From assembly GCA_030066075.1 (NCBI GenBank), contig JASJCH010000026.1, positions 1-36,761 of the forward strand: DNA of 36,761 nucleotides, read 5' to 3'. The stretch comes from Woeseiaceae bacterium. GTDB taxonomy: Bacteria; Pseudomonadota; Gammaproteobacteria; Steroidobacterales; Woeseiaceae. The notes under the pieces are model-generated. The model saw only the letters and a program-made list of their open reading frames with translations, did no database searches and was not told the origin of the DNA. The stretch's first letter is position 1. Each line of letters starts with the position of its first letter. Positions 17,653 through 25,845 of the stretch are shown here, one piece after another. A program made the translations under genes and the position numbers.

Positions 17653-18288
17653 TCAGTTCGTGTAACAACCACTCTCAACAATAATATCCCTGACGCCGTC
17701 CGGCATCAGGTATCTCGGGTCCTTGCCGGCCGCGACCAGCCCGCGAATCTCGGTCGATGCTATCTCGAGCTGCGTTACGGCATGATGATAAATGCGGCCG
17801 AACGGTTGCCGGTGCAGCTCACGGACGTCCTCCGTACCGCATTCTGCCAGCAACTCGCCCAGCGCCCCGGTATTCGGCAATTGCCAGCCCGGCCGGTGTG
17901 CGACCACGAGGTGGGCGAGACCCAGGATCTCTTCCCAGCGATGCCACGTCGTCAGGCCCAGGTAAGCGTCCATACCGACGATCAGACACAACGAGGCGGC
18001 GCCGCGTTCCGCCCGAATCGCGCCCAGCGTATCCACTGTGTAGGACGGGCCGTCGCGCCCGAACTCGCAGTCATCCACCACGAAGCCGTCCTGTCCGGCG
18101 ATGGCGATTTCGACCATCCGGTAACGTAACTCCGCCGGGGCGAACGTGCTGCCGCGGTGCGGTGGCGCGGCGCTGGGAACGAAGCGTACTTCGCCCAACT
18201 CGAGGTCCTGCAACAACTCGTAGGCCGATCGCAGGTGTCCGTAATGAATTGGGTCGAAAGTGCCGCCGAACACGCCGATCGGGCTCAT
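17653..18288 (-). CDS. nadD: Nicotinate-nucleotide adenylyltransferase NadD
   Basis: 211 residues from the ATG at 18288, the usual NadD length. The enzyme adenylates nicotinate mononucleotide in NAD synthesis. The nucleotidyl-transfer motif GGTFDPIHYGHL is at residues 7-18 and the STEIRGLVAAG (SxxxR-type) motif is near the C-terminus. The frame stays open 46 codons further upstream, but that part lies inside holA and is not homologous, so the start at 18288 is firm. It overlaps the holA stop as ATGA, indicating translational coupling. Confidence 0.97.
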   Translation of the reverse strand: MSPIGVFGGTFDPIHYGHLRSAYELLQDLELGEVRFVPSAAPPHRGSTFAPAELRYRMVEIAIAGQDGFVVDDCEFGRDGPSYTVDTLGAIRAERGAASLCLIVGMDAYLGLTTWHRWEEILGLAHLVVAHRPGWQLPNTGALGELLAECGTEDVRELHRQPFGRIYHHAVTQLEIASTEIRGLVAAGKDPRYLMPDGVRDIIVESGCYTN

Positions 18289-19289
18289 GAATGCGCAAGC
18301 CCCATGACGATATCGGTCGAGATCTGCCAGGGGTCGGCGGAGGATTGACCCTTGGCCGCCTGGTCCGCGCGGCCGGCGGATTTCAGCAACTGGTGAAAAT
18401 CGCCGTGCTTGTGGCGGCTGACACAACCGCGAACCAGCCCCTGTCGATTGGACCAGACACGGTGCTGCTTCATTCCGCTCGCCAGGTTACCGCCGTGAGC
18501 AACCGTCTCGGTCAGGGAAGCGAGCACGCGCAGTTCCCGGGCCAGCGCCCAGACCACGATCACCGGCTCGACGCCCTCCGCTCGCAGCCCGGACAGTATC
18601 CTCAGCGCCCGCCTGGCATCCCCGCTCATCGCGGCGTCGACAAGCTTGAAGACGTCGAAACGCGAGCTGTTGGCGACGGCATCGCCAACGTCGTCGGCAG
18701 TCACCTTGCCCTCGCCGAGAATCAGGCGCAGCTTCTCGACCTCCTGGTCAGCCGCGAGCAGGTTGCCCTCCACCCGATCGGCGATCAGCGCGACGGCATC
18801 GTTGTCGGGTTGCAGCCCGGCGGCCCGCATCCGGCCGGCGATCCAGCGTGGGAGTTCCCGGCGGTCGATGGGCCATACGGTTACCATGACGCCGGCGGCA
18901 TCGAGCGCCTTCACCCACTTGGCGGACTGGTTGTTACGCTCCAGCTTCGGCGCCACGACAATGAACAACAGGTCCTCATCGCAATTGCCGATAAAGTCCG
19001 CGATCGCCTGGCTGCCGGCACGACCCGGTTTGCCGGTCGGTACGCGCAGTTCGACGATGCGCTTCTCGGCAAACAGCGACAGGTTAGCGCCCGAGTCGCG
19101 CAGGGAAGCCCAGTCAAACCCCGTCGTGGCGACCTGCAAGTCCCGCGACGTGAAGCCGCGGTCGCGCGCAGCGGCACGAATCGCATCGAGCGCCTCGTCC
19201 ACGAGCAGAGGCTCGTCACCTGTCACGAAGTAACAGGGCGCGAGTTTATTCTGCAGGTGTGAAGAAAGCTGGTTGAGGTTGATCTTCAA
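18285..19289 (-). CDS. holA: DNA polymerase III subunit delta
   Basis: 334 residues, typical of HolA, the clamp-loader subunit that opens the beta sliding clamp. N-terminal features include PCYFVTGDEPLLVDEALDAI, and FAEKRIVELRVP lies in the RecA-like first domain. DNNQSAKW-type and VEGNLLAADQEVEKLRLI segments mark domain II. The start is TTG at 19289, overlapping the stop of the Trm112-like gene (TTGA). In many gammaproteobacteria lptE precedes holA; here lptE is about 8.4 kb away and a Trm112-like gene takes its place. The order holA-nadD is conserved. Confidence 0.95.
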   Translation of the reverse strand: MKINLNQLSSHLQNKLAPCYFVTGDEPLLVDEALDAIRAAARDRGFTSRDLQVATTGFDWASLRDSGANLSLFAEKRIVELRVPTGKPGRAGSQAIADFIGNCDEDLLFIVVAPKLERNNQSAKWVKALDAAGVMVTVWPIDRRELPRWIAGRMRAAGLQPDNDAVALIADRVEGNLLAADQEVEKLRLILGEGKVTADDVGDAVANSSRFDVFKLVDAAMSGDARRALRILSGLRAEGVEPVIVVWALARELRVLASLTETVAHGGNLASGMKQHRVWSNRQGLVRGCVSRHKHGDFHQLLKSAGRADQAAKGQSSADPWQISTDIVMGLAHS

Positions 19290-19540
19290 CCAAGCTGCTC
19301 CATGTTGACGGCCTCGCCCTCGAGCAGCACCGGGATCCCGCTGGCGACCGGGTACAGCAGCTTGCCGTCGTCGGTCAGCAGCGCTTCGCCGAGCGATTCG
19401 TCGAGCACCCGGCCGTCGCGGTTGCTCAACTTGCCGGCATCGATCGCGGCATTGACTTCCTTGAGGGTCGGCCCGCTGGCAAGGGAAAGCTCCTTGTGCG
19501 TTACAGGGCAGCGCAGTATGGCCAGAAGTCGTTTATCCAT
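19286..19540 (-). CDS. Trm112-family small protein, zinc ligands missing
   Basis: 84 residues: MDKRLLAILRCPVTHKELSL at the N-terminus and KLLYPVASGIPVLLEGEA at the C-terminus, the two conserved ends of the Trm112/YcaR (DUF343) fold. About 25 extra residues lie between them. Classical members have CPxC plus a second pair; here only one cysteine remains (CPVT), so it probably cannot bind zinc in the usual way. This longer, Cys-poor form is known to me from other gammaproteobacteria. Trm112-like proteins often act as partners of methyltransferases. GGGAGG stands 4 bases before the ATG, a strong start. It overlaps holA by 4 bp. Confidence 0.85.
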   Translation of the reverse strand: MDKRLLAILRCPVTHKELSLASGPTLKEVNAAIDAGKLSNRDGRVLDESLGEALLTDDGKLLYPVASGIPVLLEGEAVNMEQLG

Positions 19541-19589
19541 ATTCCTCCCGTTCCCTGATAGGATAACGGCATCTCCCCATGGATCAAAG

Positions 19590-20633
19590 TCAGACGCGGG
19601 ACCGCAAGAGGGTAGCCAGCTCCTGATTCCCTGCTTTGGCCGCTGCCTCGGCGGCCGCCGCCATGTCGCCGGGAAGCGGCACGAATGCCTCGTTATGCAG
19701 GCGGCAGCGCATCATCACCTTGACCGCCGTCGTGCTGTCGCCGTGCTCGAGTAGCTGGCTGATGTAAGACTGGCCGAACAGCAGCGCCGGATGCTTGTCT
19801 TCCCAGCGCAGCATCTGGTCGAAGAACCAGGCCCACGCCGATTCCGGATCGGGGTCCTCGCGCAGCCAGCCCTCGATGTGCCCGAAGCCGCCCTTGCGAT
19901 TGTCACGGCTGATGAAGCCGTAGGCGTGAGTCAGGACATTCGTCCGTTCCTTCAGCAACTTCTCTTCGACGACCTCGACATCCGGCTCCACCGGGTCATA
20001 GATGTCGACCTCTTCGTGCAGGTTGTAAGGTTGCACGACCGCGCCCGTCAGCGAGAAGAACACGAGGCCCAGGTAGAAGCCGAACAGGTCCAGGAAGAAT
20101 CCCGACAATTCCTCCGCACGCAGCCAGCGAAGCACCATGGCTGCCAGCACCAGGTAGGTCGGTAACAGCCAGTAGATGGCGCCCGTGCGGCCGATCAGCG
20201 CGCCGACGGCCTGCGGGTTCAGCGACTGCAGCGGCGATCGCGTGATGGCGAGAACGGCCAGCGACGCAGGCAGCACGGCGGCAAGCAGGGTTCCGGTCAC
20301 TACAACGCCGGGCAGCTGGTAGAGGTTGCCGAAGACCCAGAGCGCATAGCCGGCGAACACCAGGTGGACGATCATGAACAGGCGCCACGGCGCGTGGTAC
20401 CACATCAGGTCCTCCGCATCGAGCGGCCCGGGTTCCTGCCCGCGCGATCGCGCATCCAGTATGCGTAACAGGTAGTGGAACAGCGACGGCAACACGAGGA
20501 ACAGCAGGAAGAGGCCCAGGAGCCCGCCCCAGACGGCGAACTTGAGCATCAGGAAGATGAACAGGGCCGACAGCAACACGGTCAGGTTGCGTGCCGGAAA
20601 AGCGAACTCCCGCAATATCTCAGTCACGCTCAC
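19590..20633 (-). CDS. Multi-pass membrane protein of unknown function
   Basis: 347 residues. About seven hydrophobic helices occupy residues 10-215, including [16 protein letters not shown] and [21 protein letters not shown] cytosolic or periplasmic tail follows from about residue 235, with [18 protein letters not shown] and a helical C-terminus that resembles TPR/Sel1-type helical hairpins. No named family is recognised. The GTG at 20633 has GGGAG six bases upstream and overlaps the yidD 3' end by 14 bp, so coupled translation is likely. A second GTG two codons on is possible. The frame stays open upstream, but only as a shadow of yidD. Its position after yidD suggests an envelope role, by inference only. 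Confidence 0.75.
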   Translation of the reverse strand: MSVTEILREFAFPARNLTVLLSALFIFLMLKFAVWGGLLGLFLLFLVLPSLFHYLLRILDARSRGQEPGPLDAEDLMWYHAPWRLFMIVHLVFAGYALWVFGNLYQLPGVVVTGTLLAAVLPASLAVLAITRSPLQSLNPQAVGALIGRTGAIYWLLPTYLVLAAMVLRWLRAEELSGFFLDLFGFYLGLVFFSLTGAVVQPYNLHEEVDIYDPVEPDVEVVEEKLLKERTNVLTHAYGFISRDNRKGGFGHIEGWLREDPDPESAWAWFFDQMLRWEDKHPALLFGQSYISQLLEHGDSTTAVKVMMRCRLHNEAFVPLPGDMAAAAEAAAKAGNQELATLLRSRV

Positions 20634-20883
20634 GATCGTCTCCCTCGGTCCCGGGAACCGGGTCATAGCCATGGCCGCCCCAGGGGTGGCAGCGGGCGAT
20701 GCGCTTCGCCGCCAGCCAGGTGCCGCGAAATGCACCGTGCTTGCGCAACGCCTGTAGCGCGTACTCCGAACAGGTGGGGTCGTAGCGACAGTTGGCGCCG
20801 AGCCATGGCGAGACGGCCATGCGATACAGCCAGACCAGGGCAAGCAGCGGCCACGCCAGCAGCTTGCCGAGCGCTGTGAGCAC
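20620..20883 (-). CDS. yidD: Membrane protein insertion efficiency factor YidD
   Basis: 87 residues of the YidD family, a small membrane-associated protein that assists YidC/Sec-dependent insertion. The diagnostic block is [19 protein letters not shown] (about residues 32-50), followed by [13 protein letters not shown]. The N-terminus is an amphipathic or membrane-bound helix. In most gammaproteobacteria yidD lies between rnpA and yidC near the origin; here it is placed between sufE and an unknown membrane protein, so its location is unusual. The GTG start shares one base with the sufE stop (TAGTG). Confidence 0.95.
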   Translation of the reverse strand: MLTALGKLLAWPLLALVWLYRMAVSPWLGANCRYDPTCSEYALQALRKHGAFRGTWLAAKRIARCHPWGGHGYDPVPGTEGDDRERD

Positions 20884-21320
20884 TATGCCGCCTCCAGCGC
20901 CTCGGCGGCGAAGTTGCGGATGGCCTGCAGCATCGACGACAGGCCGTTGCTGCGCGTCGGGCTGAGGTGCTGCTCGAGCTCCAGGGCCGCGACAAAATCG
21001 GGCGGCGTATCGAGTATGTCCTGGGGCTTGCGGCCGCTGTAGATGCGCAACAGCAGCGCGATGAGACCGGACACGATGGCCGCGTCGGAAATTGCGCGGA
21101 AGCTCAGGCGGCCGTCTTCACGCTCGGCCACGAACCAGACCTGTGACTGGCAGCCGCGGATCTTGTTGGCCTCGGTGCGGTCTGCTTCCGGGAACTCGGG
21201 CAGTTTGCGGCCCATGTCGATCAGGTACTGGTAACGATCCATCCAGTCGTCGAAGAACGCGAACTCCTCGACGACCTCGTCCTGTGCCTGCCGGACCTCG
21301 TTTGTTGCGCTAGCCGTCAT
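20883..21320 (-). CDS. sufE: Cysteine desulfuration protein SufE
   Basis: 145 residues from the ATG at 21320. SufE accepts persulfide sulfur from SufS or CsdA for Fe-S cluster assembly. The acceptor cysteine is in [14 protein letters not shown] (about residue 55). [20 protein letters not shown] and the later [19 protein letters not shown] segment are family-typical. The frame is open 29 codons further upstream, but those residues lie in cysS and are non-homologous. The start overlaps the cysS stop by 11 bp. No sufBCDS genes are nearby, so it is either a CsdE-like partner or works with a distant suf operon. Confidence 0.93.
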   Translation of the reverse strand: MTASATNEVRQAQDEVVEEFAFFDDWMDRYQYLIDMGRKLPEFPEADRTEANKIRGCQSQVWFVAEREDGRLSFRAISDAAIVSGLIALLLRIYSGRKPQDILDTPPDFVAALELEQHLSPTRSNGLSSMLQAIRNFAAEALEAA

Positions 21321-22692
21321 CGCGCCTCCAGGTCGTGCCCCCGGGTCCGTCCTCGATCTTGATGCCCGCGGCGGCGAGCTGGTCACGCACGGCGTCCGCC
21401 GTCGCAAAGTCCTTGTCCTTGCGCGCGGCGTTGCGCTTCTCGATCAGCGCCTCGATATCCGCCGCGGCCAGCTCGCCCTCGACATGCCCGGCGAACCAGT
21501 CCTCCGGATCGGCCTGCAACAAGCCCATAAGGTCGCCCGCCGCGAACATCGCCGCCGCGAGTTGTTCTTTCTCCGCGGCGACCTCCGCCTTGTTGAGATC
21601 CTTGGCCAGCGCGAAGAATTCCGCCATGGCCTTCGGCGTGTTGATGTCGTCCTCCAGCGCCGCGATCAGCGCCGGCGGCGGCTGCGCCTCAGCGCGCGCC
21701 TCGCCGGACACTTCGATACCGCGCACTGCGCCGTACAGGCGATCCAGCATGCGCTTGGACGACTTGATGGTTTCCTCGGACCAGTCGAGCGGCTGCCGGT
21801 AGTGCGCGCTCAGCAGCGCCATGCGAATCACCTCGCCCGGCACCGTCTTGACCAGGTCGTGCACCAGGACGACGTTGCCGAGCGACTTCGACATCTTCTC
21901 CTGGTCCATCGACAGGAAGCCGTTGTGCACCCAGTAACGCGCGAAATCGGCGCCGCCGTGCGCGCAGCGGCTTTGCGCCAGTTCGTTCTCGTGGTGGGGA
22001 AAGACCAGGTCCTGGCCGCCGGCGTGGATGTCTATCGTGTCGCCGAGGTGCCGCGCCGCCATGGCCGAGCACTCGATGTGCCAACCGGGCCGACCCACGC
22101 CCCAGGGCGAGTCCCAGCCGGGAAGCTCCGGCGTGGACGGCTTCCACAGCACGAAATCGTGCGCGGCCTTCTTGTACGGCGCCACCTCGACGCGCGCGCC
22201 GGCGATCATCTCGCGCAGGTCACGCTTCGACAGGGCGCCGTAGTCCGGGTAGGAGTCGACGTCGAACAATACGTGTCCTTCGGCCTCGTAAGCATGGCCG
22301 GCATCGACCAGCGCCTGGATCATCGCGATCATGTCGTCGATGTGCTGGGTCGCACGCGGCTCGACGTCGGGCGGCAGCACGCCAAGCGCGCCCATGTCTT
22401 CGTTGTAGGCCTGCATGTACTTCGCCGTGATCTCGTCGATCGGCTTGCCGGTTTCGATCGAGGCCGCATTGATCTTGTCGTCGACATCGGTGAAGTTGCG
22501 CGCGAAGGTCAGATCGTAGCGACGTCGCAAGACGCGGGCCAGCAGATCGAAAACGACTGCCGGGCGCGCGTTGCCGATGTGGGCATAGTTGTAGACGGTC
22601 GGCCCGCACAGGTACATCGTCACCTTGCCTTCGTGCTGCGGTTCGAATGGGACCTTGCGGCCTTTTCGGGTGTCGTGGAGCTGGATCGTCAT
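21310..22692 (-). CDS. cysS: Cysteinyl-tRNA synthetase
   Basis: 460 residues from ATG 22692, matching the usual length. Class I synthetase signatures are complete: the HIGH-type motif in CGPTVYNYAHIGNARP (about residues 28-43) and KMSKSLGN (about 267). Zinc-binding residues typical of CysRS are present: Cys28, plus WHIECSAM and HHENELAQS. The open frame extends 15 codons further up, but MTIQLHDTRKGRKVPFEP is the family N-terminus. It is the first gene of the long minus-strand run that ends near 8 kb and has a divergent neighbour, hisI. Confidence 0.97.
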   Translation of the reverse strand: MTIQLHDTRKGRKVPFEPQHEGKVTMYLCGPTVYNYAHIGNARPAVVFDLLARVLRRRYDLTFARNFTDVDDKINAASIETGKPIDEITAKYMQAYNEDMGALGVLPPDVEPRATQHIDDMIAMIQALVDAGHAYEAEGHVLFDVDSYPDYGALSKRDLREMIAGARVEVAPYKKAAHDFVLWKPSTPELPGWDSPWGVGRPGWHIECSAMAARHLGDTIDIHAGGQDLVFPHHENELAQSRCAHGGADFARYWVHNGFLSMDQEKMSKSLGNVVLVHDLVKTVPGEVIRMALLSAHYRQPLDWSEETIKSSKRMLDRLYGAVRGIEVSGEARAEAQPPPALIAALEDDINTPKAMAEFFALAKDLNKAEVAAEKEQLAAAMFAAGDLMGLLQADPEDWFAGHVEGELAAADIEALIEKRNAARKDKDFATADAVRDQLAAAGIKIEDGPGGTTWRRDDG

Positions 22693-22733
22693 GGGTTTCC
22701 CGGGGAGCGCCCGCTGAAAAGCCTGTAATGATA

Positions 22734-22768
22734 GCAATATTGCCGCGGGCGGCTATGCCTTGTATTCT
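22734..22768. promoter_or_regulatory. Divergent cysS/hisI promoter region with palindrome
   Basis: The 111-bp gap between the cysS and hisI starts holds a plausible sigma-70 promoter for hisI. Its -35 TTGCCG is at 22740-22745 and its -10 TATTCT at 22763-22768, a 17-bp spacing, each 4 of 6 to consensus. Facing it, TATCAT on the minus strand (22732-22727) is a candidate cysS -10. A perfect palindrome GCAATATTGC (22734-22743) overlaps the hisI -35 and lies just upstream of the cysS -10, so a protein bound there could affect both. Assignment by eye only. Confidence 0.4.
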
Positions 22769-22803
22769 CCCGCCCCCCAAGCACCAAACGTCGAGGACGA
22801 CCT

Positions 22804-23301
22804 ATGCCTGGAGCACCGGTCAAATTTCAAGCCCGCAAAACCGTGGGCCAGGTCGAGGAAGGCAATGACCTGGCGCCCAAGTTTGACGATCGTGGACTGA
22901 TCACGGTGGTCACGACCGACTTCACGTCGGGCGAGTTGCTGATGCAGGGCTTCATGAACGCCGAGGCCCTCGGCCTGACGATCAAGACGGGTGAGGCGCA
23001 TTACTGGAGCCGCAGCCGCGAAGTACTGTGGCACAAGGGCGCTACCAGTGGTTTCGTACAGAAGGTGCGCGAGCTTCTCGTCGATGACGACCAGGATTGT
23101 GTCTGGCTGCGCGTCGACGTCGCCGGCGGCGCAAGTTGCCACGTGGGCTATCGCTCCTGCTTCTACCGCAAGGTGCCGGTCGGCGCCGACTTCGAGGCGC
23201 AGCAGGACGCGGGGCACGTCGATCTCGAGTGGACCGACCGCGACAAGGTCTTCGACCCCGAGGAAGTCTACGGCGACGCGCCGAATCCGACCAAGCTCTA
23301 G
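22804..23301 (+). CDS. hisI: Phosphoribosyl-AMP cyclohydrolase HisI
   Basis: 165 residues of the monofunctional HisI family, which opens the adenine ring of PR-AMP in histidine synthesis. Hallmarks are [21 protein letters not shown] split over residues about 62-82, the acidic [12 protein letters not shown] metal-binding segment (about 95-106) and the zinc cysteines in [15 protein letters not shown]. No HisE domain follows, unlike E. coli HisIE. It stands alone, away from a his operon, beside cysS. GAGG lies 7 bases before the ATG. Its stop overlaps the convergent LysR gene's stop through CTAG. Confidence 0.96.
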   Translation: MPGAPVKFQARKTVGQVEEGNDLAPKFDDRGLITVVTTDFTSGELLMQGFMNAEALGLTIKTGEAHYWSRSREVLWHKGATSGFVQKVRELLVDDDQDCVWLRVDVAGGASCHVGYRSCFYRKVPVGADFEAQQDAGHVDLEWTDRDKVFDPEEVYGDAPNPTKL

Positions 23302-24227
23302 GCCTCGATCACCGACTGCAGCTGCGTGCGCGTGACGCCGGCCTGCTGCAGCAACCACTCGCGGAACTTGGCGGTGGCGCTGCGCCGCAACGCATCTTCA
23401 CGGAAGCTGACGCGGTAGGCATTTGCGGACTGCTGCCCCTTCTCGACGGGAAACGGCAGCGTGAGTTCTCCGGTGTTGACCTGTGGCGTCACCAGCGCAA
23501 GCCCGCACACCAGCAGCCCGGCATTCGCGTACAGGGCCTCCAGCGCCTGAACGAGCTTCTTGTAACGTATGCCGCGTCCGGGTCCGGTCGACCGGTGGCC
23601 GTGCTTCGCAATCCACTCACGCCAGCCGATCGCGCCGCCGTCGAAGGTGTAGCAGTCGAGATGCAATAGCGGAAAGCCCTCCAGTCTGCTCTCCTCCGGC
23701 GCAGCCGAAACGCGCCGGGTAATGTTCGGTGAACACACGGGCAGCAGGTAGTCGTGAAACAGCAGCTCGTCACCGTCGCGTGCATCCCCAAACCAGATCT
23801 CGCAGTCGGCTTCCCCAAGCCGGACCGGTACGTCGCCGACACCGTTGATACAGAACAGCGTGTTCGGGTTTGCCTGACGAAAGTCCGGCAGACGCGGCTG
23901 CAGCCACAGTTCCGCCCAGTCGGAATCGGCCGTGATATGAACCTCGTTGACCCGTTGGAAATCGAGGATGCGGCTCACCGTATCCAGTTCGCGAAATCCT
24001 GCCCCGAGATGCGCCAGCGCCCCCTCCAGCTCCCGGGTCGGGCGAATGCCCGAGCGACCGCGAACGATCAGGTCAAAACCAAGATAGTCCTCCAGCGCCT
24101 TGATGCGCTGGCCTATCGCGGCCGGCGTGATCGCGAGTTCAGCGGCGGCATCCTTGAGCGAGCCTTTGCGGATCGCGAGTTCGAGCGCTTGCAAAGCGCG
24201 TAGATGGGTCGCGGCGGCCATGCGCAT
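23298..24227 (-). CDS. LysR-family transcriptional regulator
   Basis: 309 residues. The winged-helix DNA-binding domain is at the N-terminus: [20 protein letters not shown] and [21 protein letters not shown] are the helix-turn-helix, with [17 protein letters not shown] as the wing. A type 2 periplasmic-binding-like sensor domain follows from about residue 95. It is divergent from the DUF4242 gene, which faces the FMN enzyme, and probably controls that group; the effector is unknown but a hydroxy or keto acid is a reasonable guess. An AT-rich set of inverted repeats lies immediately before its start, as expected for autoregulation. Start at 24227 or the second ATG at 24221. Confidence 0.88.
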   Translation of the reverse strand: MRMAAATHLRALQALELAIRKGSLKDAAAELAITPAAIGQRIKALEDYLGFDLIVRGRSGIRPTRELEGALAHLGAGFRELDTVSRILDFQRVNEVHITADSDWAELWLQPRLPDFRQANPNTLFCINGVGDVPVRLGEADCEIWFGDARDGDELLFHDYLLPVCSPNITRRVSAAPEESRLEGFPLLHLDCYTFDGGAIGWREWIAKHGHRSTGPGRGIRYKKLVQALEALYANAGLLVCGLALVTPQVNTGELTLPFPVEKGQQSANAYRVSFREDALRRSATAKFREWLLQQAGVTRTQLQSVIEA

Positions 24228-24231
24228 AATA

Positions 24232-24259
24232 TAAAGATTTTCTTTACTTTGATAAAGAA
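24232..24259. promoter_or_regulatory. AT-rich inverted repeats, likely LysR operator
   Basis: The 101-bp gap between the LysR and DUF4242 starts is strikingly AT-rich against its surroundings. TAAAGA (24232-24237) pairs with TCTTTA (24241-24246), and TTCTTTA (24240-24246) pairs with TAAAGAA (24253-24259). This gives overlapping dyads of the size LysR proteins use. TTGATA (24249-24254) could be a -35 for the DUF4242 gene. TATATT or TATTAT close to the LysR start could be its -10. Binding is inferred. Confidence 0.5.
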
Positions 24260-24328
24260 TATTTACCTTGTACCGAGTTGCGAGATGGCGAGAATGGATG
24301 CCGTACCTTCAACAACGAGGAGCAAACC

Positions 24329-24613
24329 ATGAACCAACTCAAACGATTCATCATCGAACGCGATATTCCGGGCATCGGCTCGATGTCACTGGTCGAGCTG
24401 TGCGGCGCGGCGCGCGCCTCCAACCAGGCGATCGACCAGATCGGCGCCGACCTGCAGTGGGTCAACAGTTACGTCGCGGGCGACAAGACTTTTTGCGTGT
24501 ATCTCGCCAAGGACGAGGCGACCATCAATAAACACGCAGAACTGAGCGGGATTCCCGTCTCCGCTATTACCGAGGTTTCGCAGGTCATCGACCCGCTCAC
24601 CGCCAACAACTAG
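24329..24613 (+). CDS. DUF4242 domain protein
   Basis: 94 residues that form one DUF4242 domain: a small ferredoxin-like fold. Typical residues are FIIERDIPGIGSMS at the start, QWVNSYVAGDKTFCVYLA in the middle and KHAELSGIPVSAITEVSQVI near the end. One family member (Streptomyces SCO4226) binds nickel; metal binding here is possible but unproven. GAGGAG stands 8 bases before ATG 24329; the frame opens 17 codons earlier but without a ribosome-binding site. It is divergent from the LysR gene, and its stop interlocks with that of the FMN enzyme (CTAG), suggesting one small regulon. Confidence 0.82.
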   Translation: MNQLKRFIIERDIPGIGSMSLVELCGAARASNQAIDQIGADLQWVNSYVAGDKTFCVYLAKDEATINKHAELSGIPVSAITEVSQVIDPLTANN

Positions 24614-25845
24614 CCGCCGCGGGTCCCGATGTGCCGGGATCCGATATCGGGTACAGATCGGGCGCCCATCTGTCCCATCACCATGCTGAGTTCGGCCCTC
24701 AGCATCTCCAGGACCTTTTCCACGCCGGCCTGGCCGAACGCGGCCAGCGCCCAGATATAGGCGCGGCCGATGCACACGGCATCGGCGCCCAGCGCCAGCG
24801 CCTTGAAGATATCGGTGCCGCGGCGAAACCCGCTGTCGATCATGACCGGCGCCCGGCCGTCCACCGCCGCGACGACCTCGGGCAGACTCTCCAGCGCGCC
24901 CCAGCCGCTGGCCTCGCCTCGCCCGCCGTGGTTGGAAACATAGACCGCATCGGCGCCGTACTCGATGCAGGCCTCGGCATCCTCGGCCGTGACGACACCC
25001 TTTACCACGATCTTCATCGATGTCGCCTCGCGCAACCGGCCGATGTAGTCCCAGGTCATTGCGGACATGTCCCAGTCTGCTGTCACCGAACCGGTGCCCT
25101 CATACATCGGCTTGGTCTTCAACCAGTCGTCCGGACCCGCGCCGTGGCAGGCCGAGCAGTCACGCTCGTCGGCGCGGGCGAACTGGCCGAGGAGGACGCG
25201 GTTGCTGTTCGAATTCAGATCGACGGTCAGCACGACGACGCGGGCGCCCGCCGCTTCGGCCCGCTCGAGCATCGTCCGCGCCGTAGACCACTTGCTGGTC
25301 GGGTAAAGCTGGAACCAGACAGGGCCGCCGCGCGCCGCGATGACGTCCTCGATCGAGTGCGTGGAAACGTTCGATAGTATCTGCAGGTGCTCCTGCGCCC
25401 GGGCCGCCCTTGCCGTGGCGAGTTCGCCCTCGTCGTGGAAAGCCCTCTGGCTGCCGACCGGCGCCAGGACGATCGGCGACGCCAGGTTCTCGCCCAGCAA
25501 CTCCGTCCGCAACGACACGTTGGACGTGTCGACCATGCGCATCGAACGCAGGTAGATGCGTCGGAACGCCTCGCGATTCGCTTGCAGCGTCTCGTTGCCG
25601 TCGGTACCCGTGGCGAGGTAACCATAGTGCGATGTCGGCAAAACGCGCCGCGCAACGTTGTGGAAGTCGAAAACGTCGAGCGCGTCGTCGGGAGAAGCAA
25701 TCAGGTACTCCGCCAGCTCGACCTGCTCGAGCGTCTCATCCGCCAGCAAGCGCCCGGCGCCGGTCATACCCAGCAGCGGACTGGCCGCCAGGAAGCGCAG
25801 GAAACTCCTGCGCGTTTCGATGCCGGATCGCGAATCCTTGTTCAC
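24610..25845 (-). CDS. Tat-exported FMN alpha-hydroxy-acid oxidase with CXXCH motif
   Basis: 411 residues of the LldD/glycolate oxidase family. The TIM-barrel FMN enzyme signatures are complete: PIVLAPVGSQRAFHDEGE, VWFQLYP, KIVVKGVVTAEDA, the catalytic His306 in VSNHGGR, and DSGFRRGTDIFKALALGADA. The N-terminus is a twin-arginine signal (ETRRSFLRFLAASPLLGM), so the folded enzyme is probably exported to the periplasm. The barrel insert near residues 225-240 contains CSACH (Cys230, Cys233, His234), a haem c attachment motif, absent from cytoplasmic LldD. This would allow electron transfer from FMNH2 to haem. The substrate is unknown. The GTG start overlaps the membrane protein upstream (GTGA), with GGGAGGG before it. 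Confidence 0.88.
   Translation of the reverse strand: MNKDSRSGIETRRSFLRFLAASPLLGMTGAGRLLADETLEQVELAEYLIASPDDALDVFDFHNVARRVLPTSHYGYLATGTDGNETLQANREAFRRIYLRSMRMVDTSNVSLRTELLGENLASPIVLAPVGSQRAFHDEGELATARAARAQEHLQILSNVSTHSIEDVIAARGGPVWFQLYPTSKWSTARTMLERAEAAGARVVVLTVDLNSNSNRVLLGQFARADERDCSACHGAGPDDWLKTKPMYEGTGSVTADWDMSAMTWDYIGRLREATSMKIVVKGVVTAEDAEACIEYGADAVYVSNHGGRGEASGWGALESLPEVVAAVDGRAPVMIDSGFRRGTDIFKALALGADAVCIGRAYIWALAAFGQAGVEKVLEMLRAELSMVMGQMGARSVPDIGSRHIGTRGG

Noticed and set aside
18289..18426. 46-codon upstream extension of nadD
   Set aside because: Lies inside holA, precedes the conserved GGTFDPIHYGHL start and is not homologous; the ATGA overlap start is better.
21484..22728. 414-codon plus-strand frame over cysS
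   Set aside because: Antisense to a complete CysRS; composition typical of a shadow frame.
24631..25377. 248-codon plus-strand frame over the FMN enzyme
   Set aside because: Antisense shadow; no motif and no start signal.
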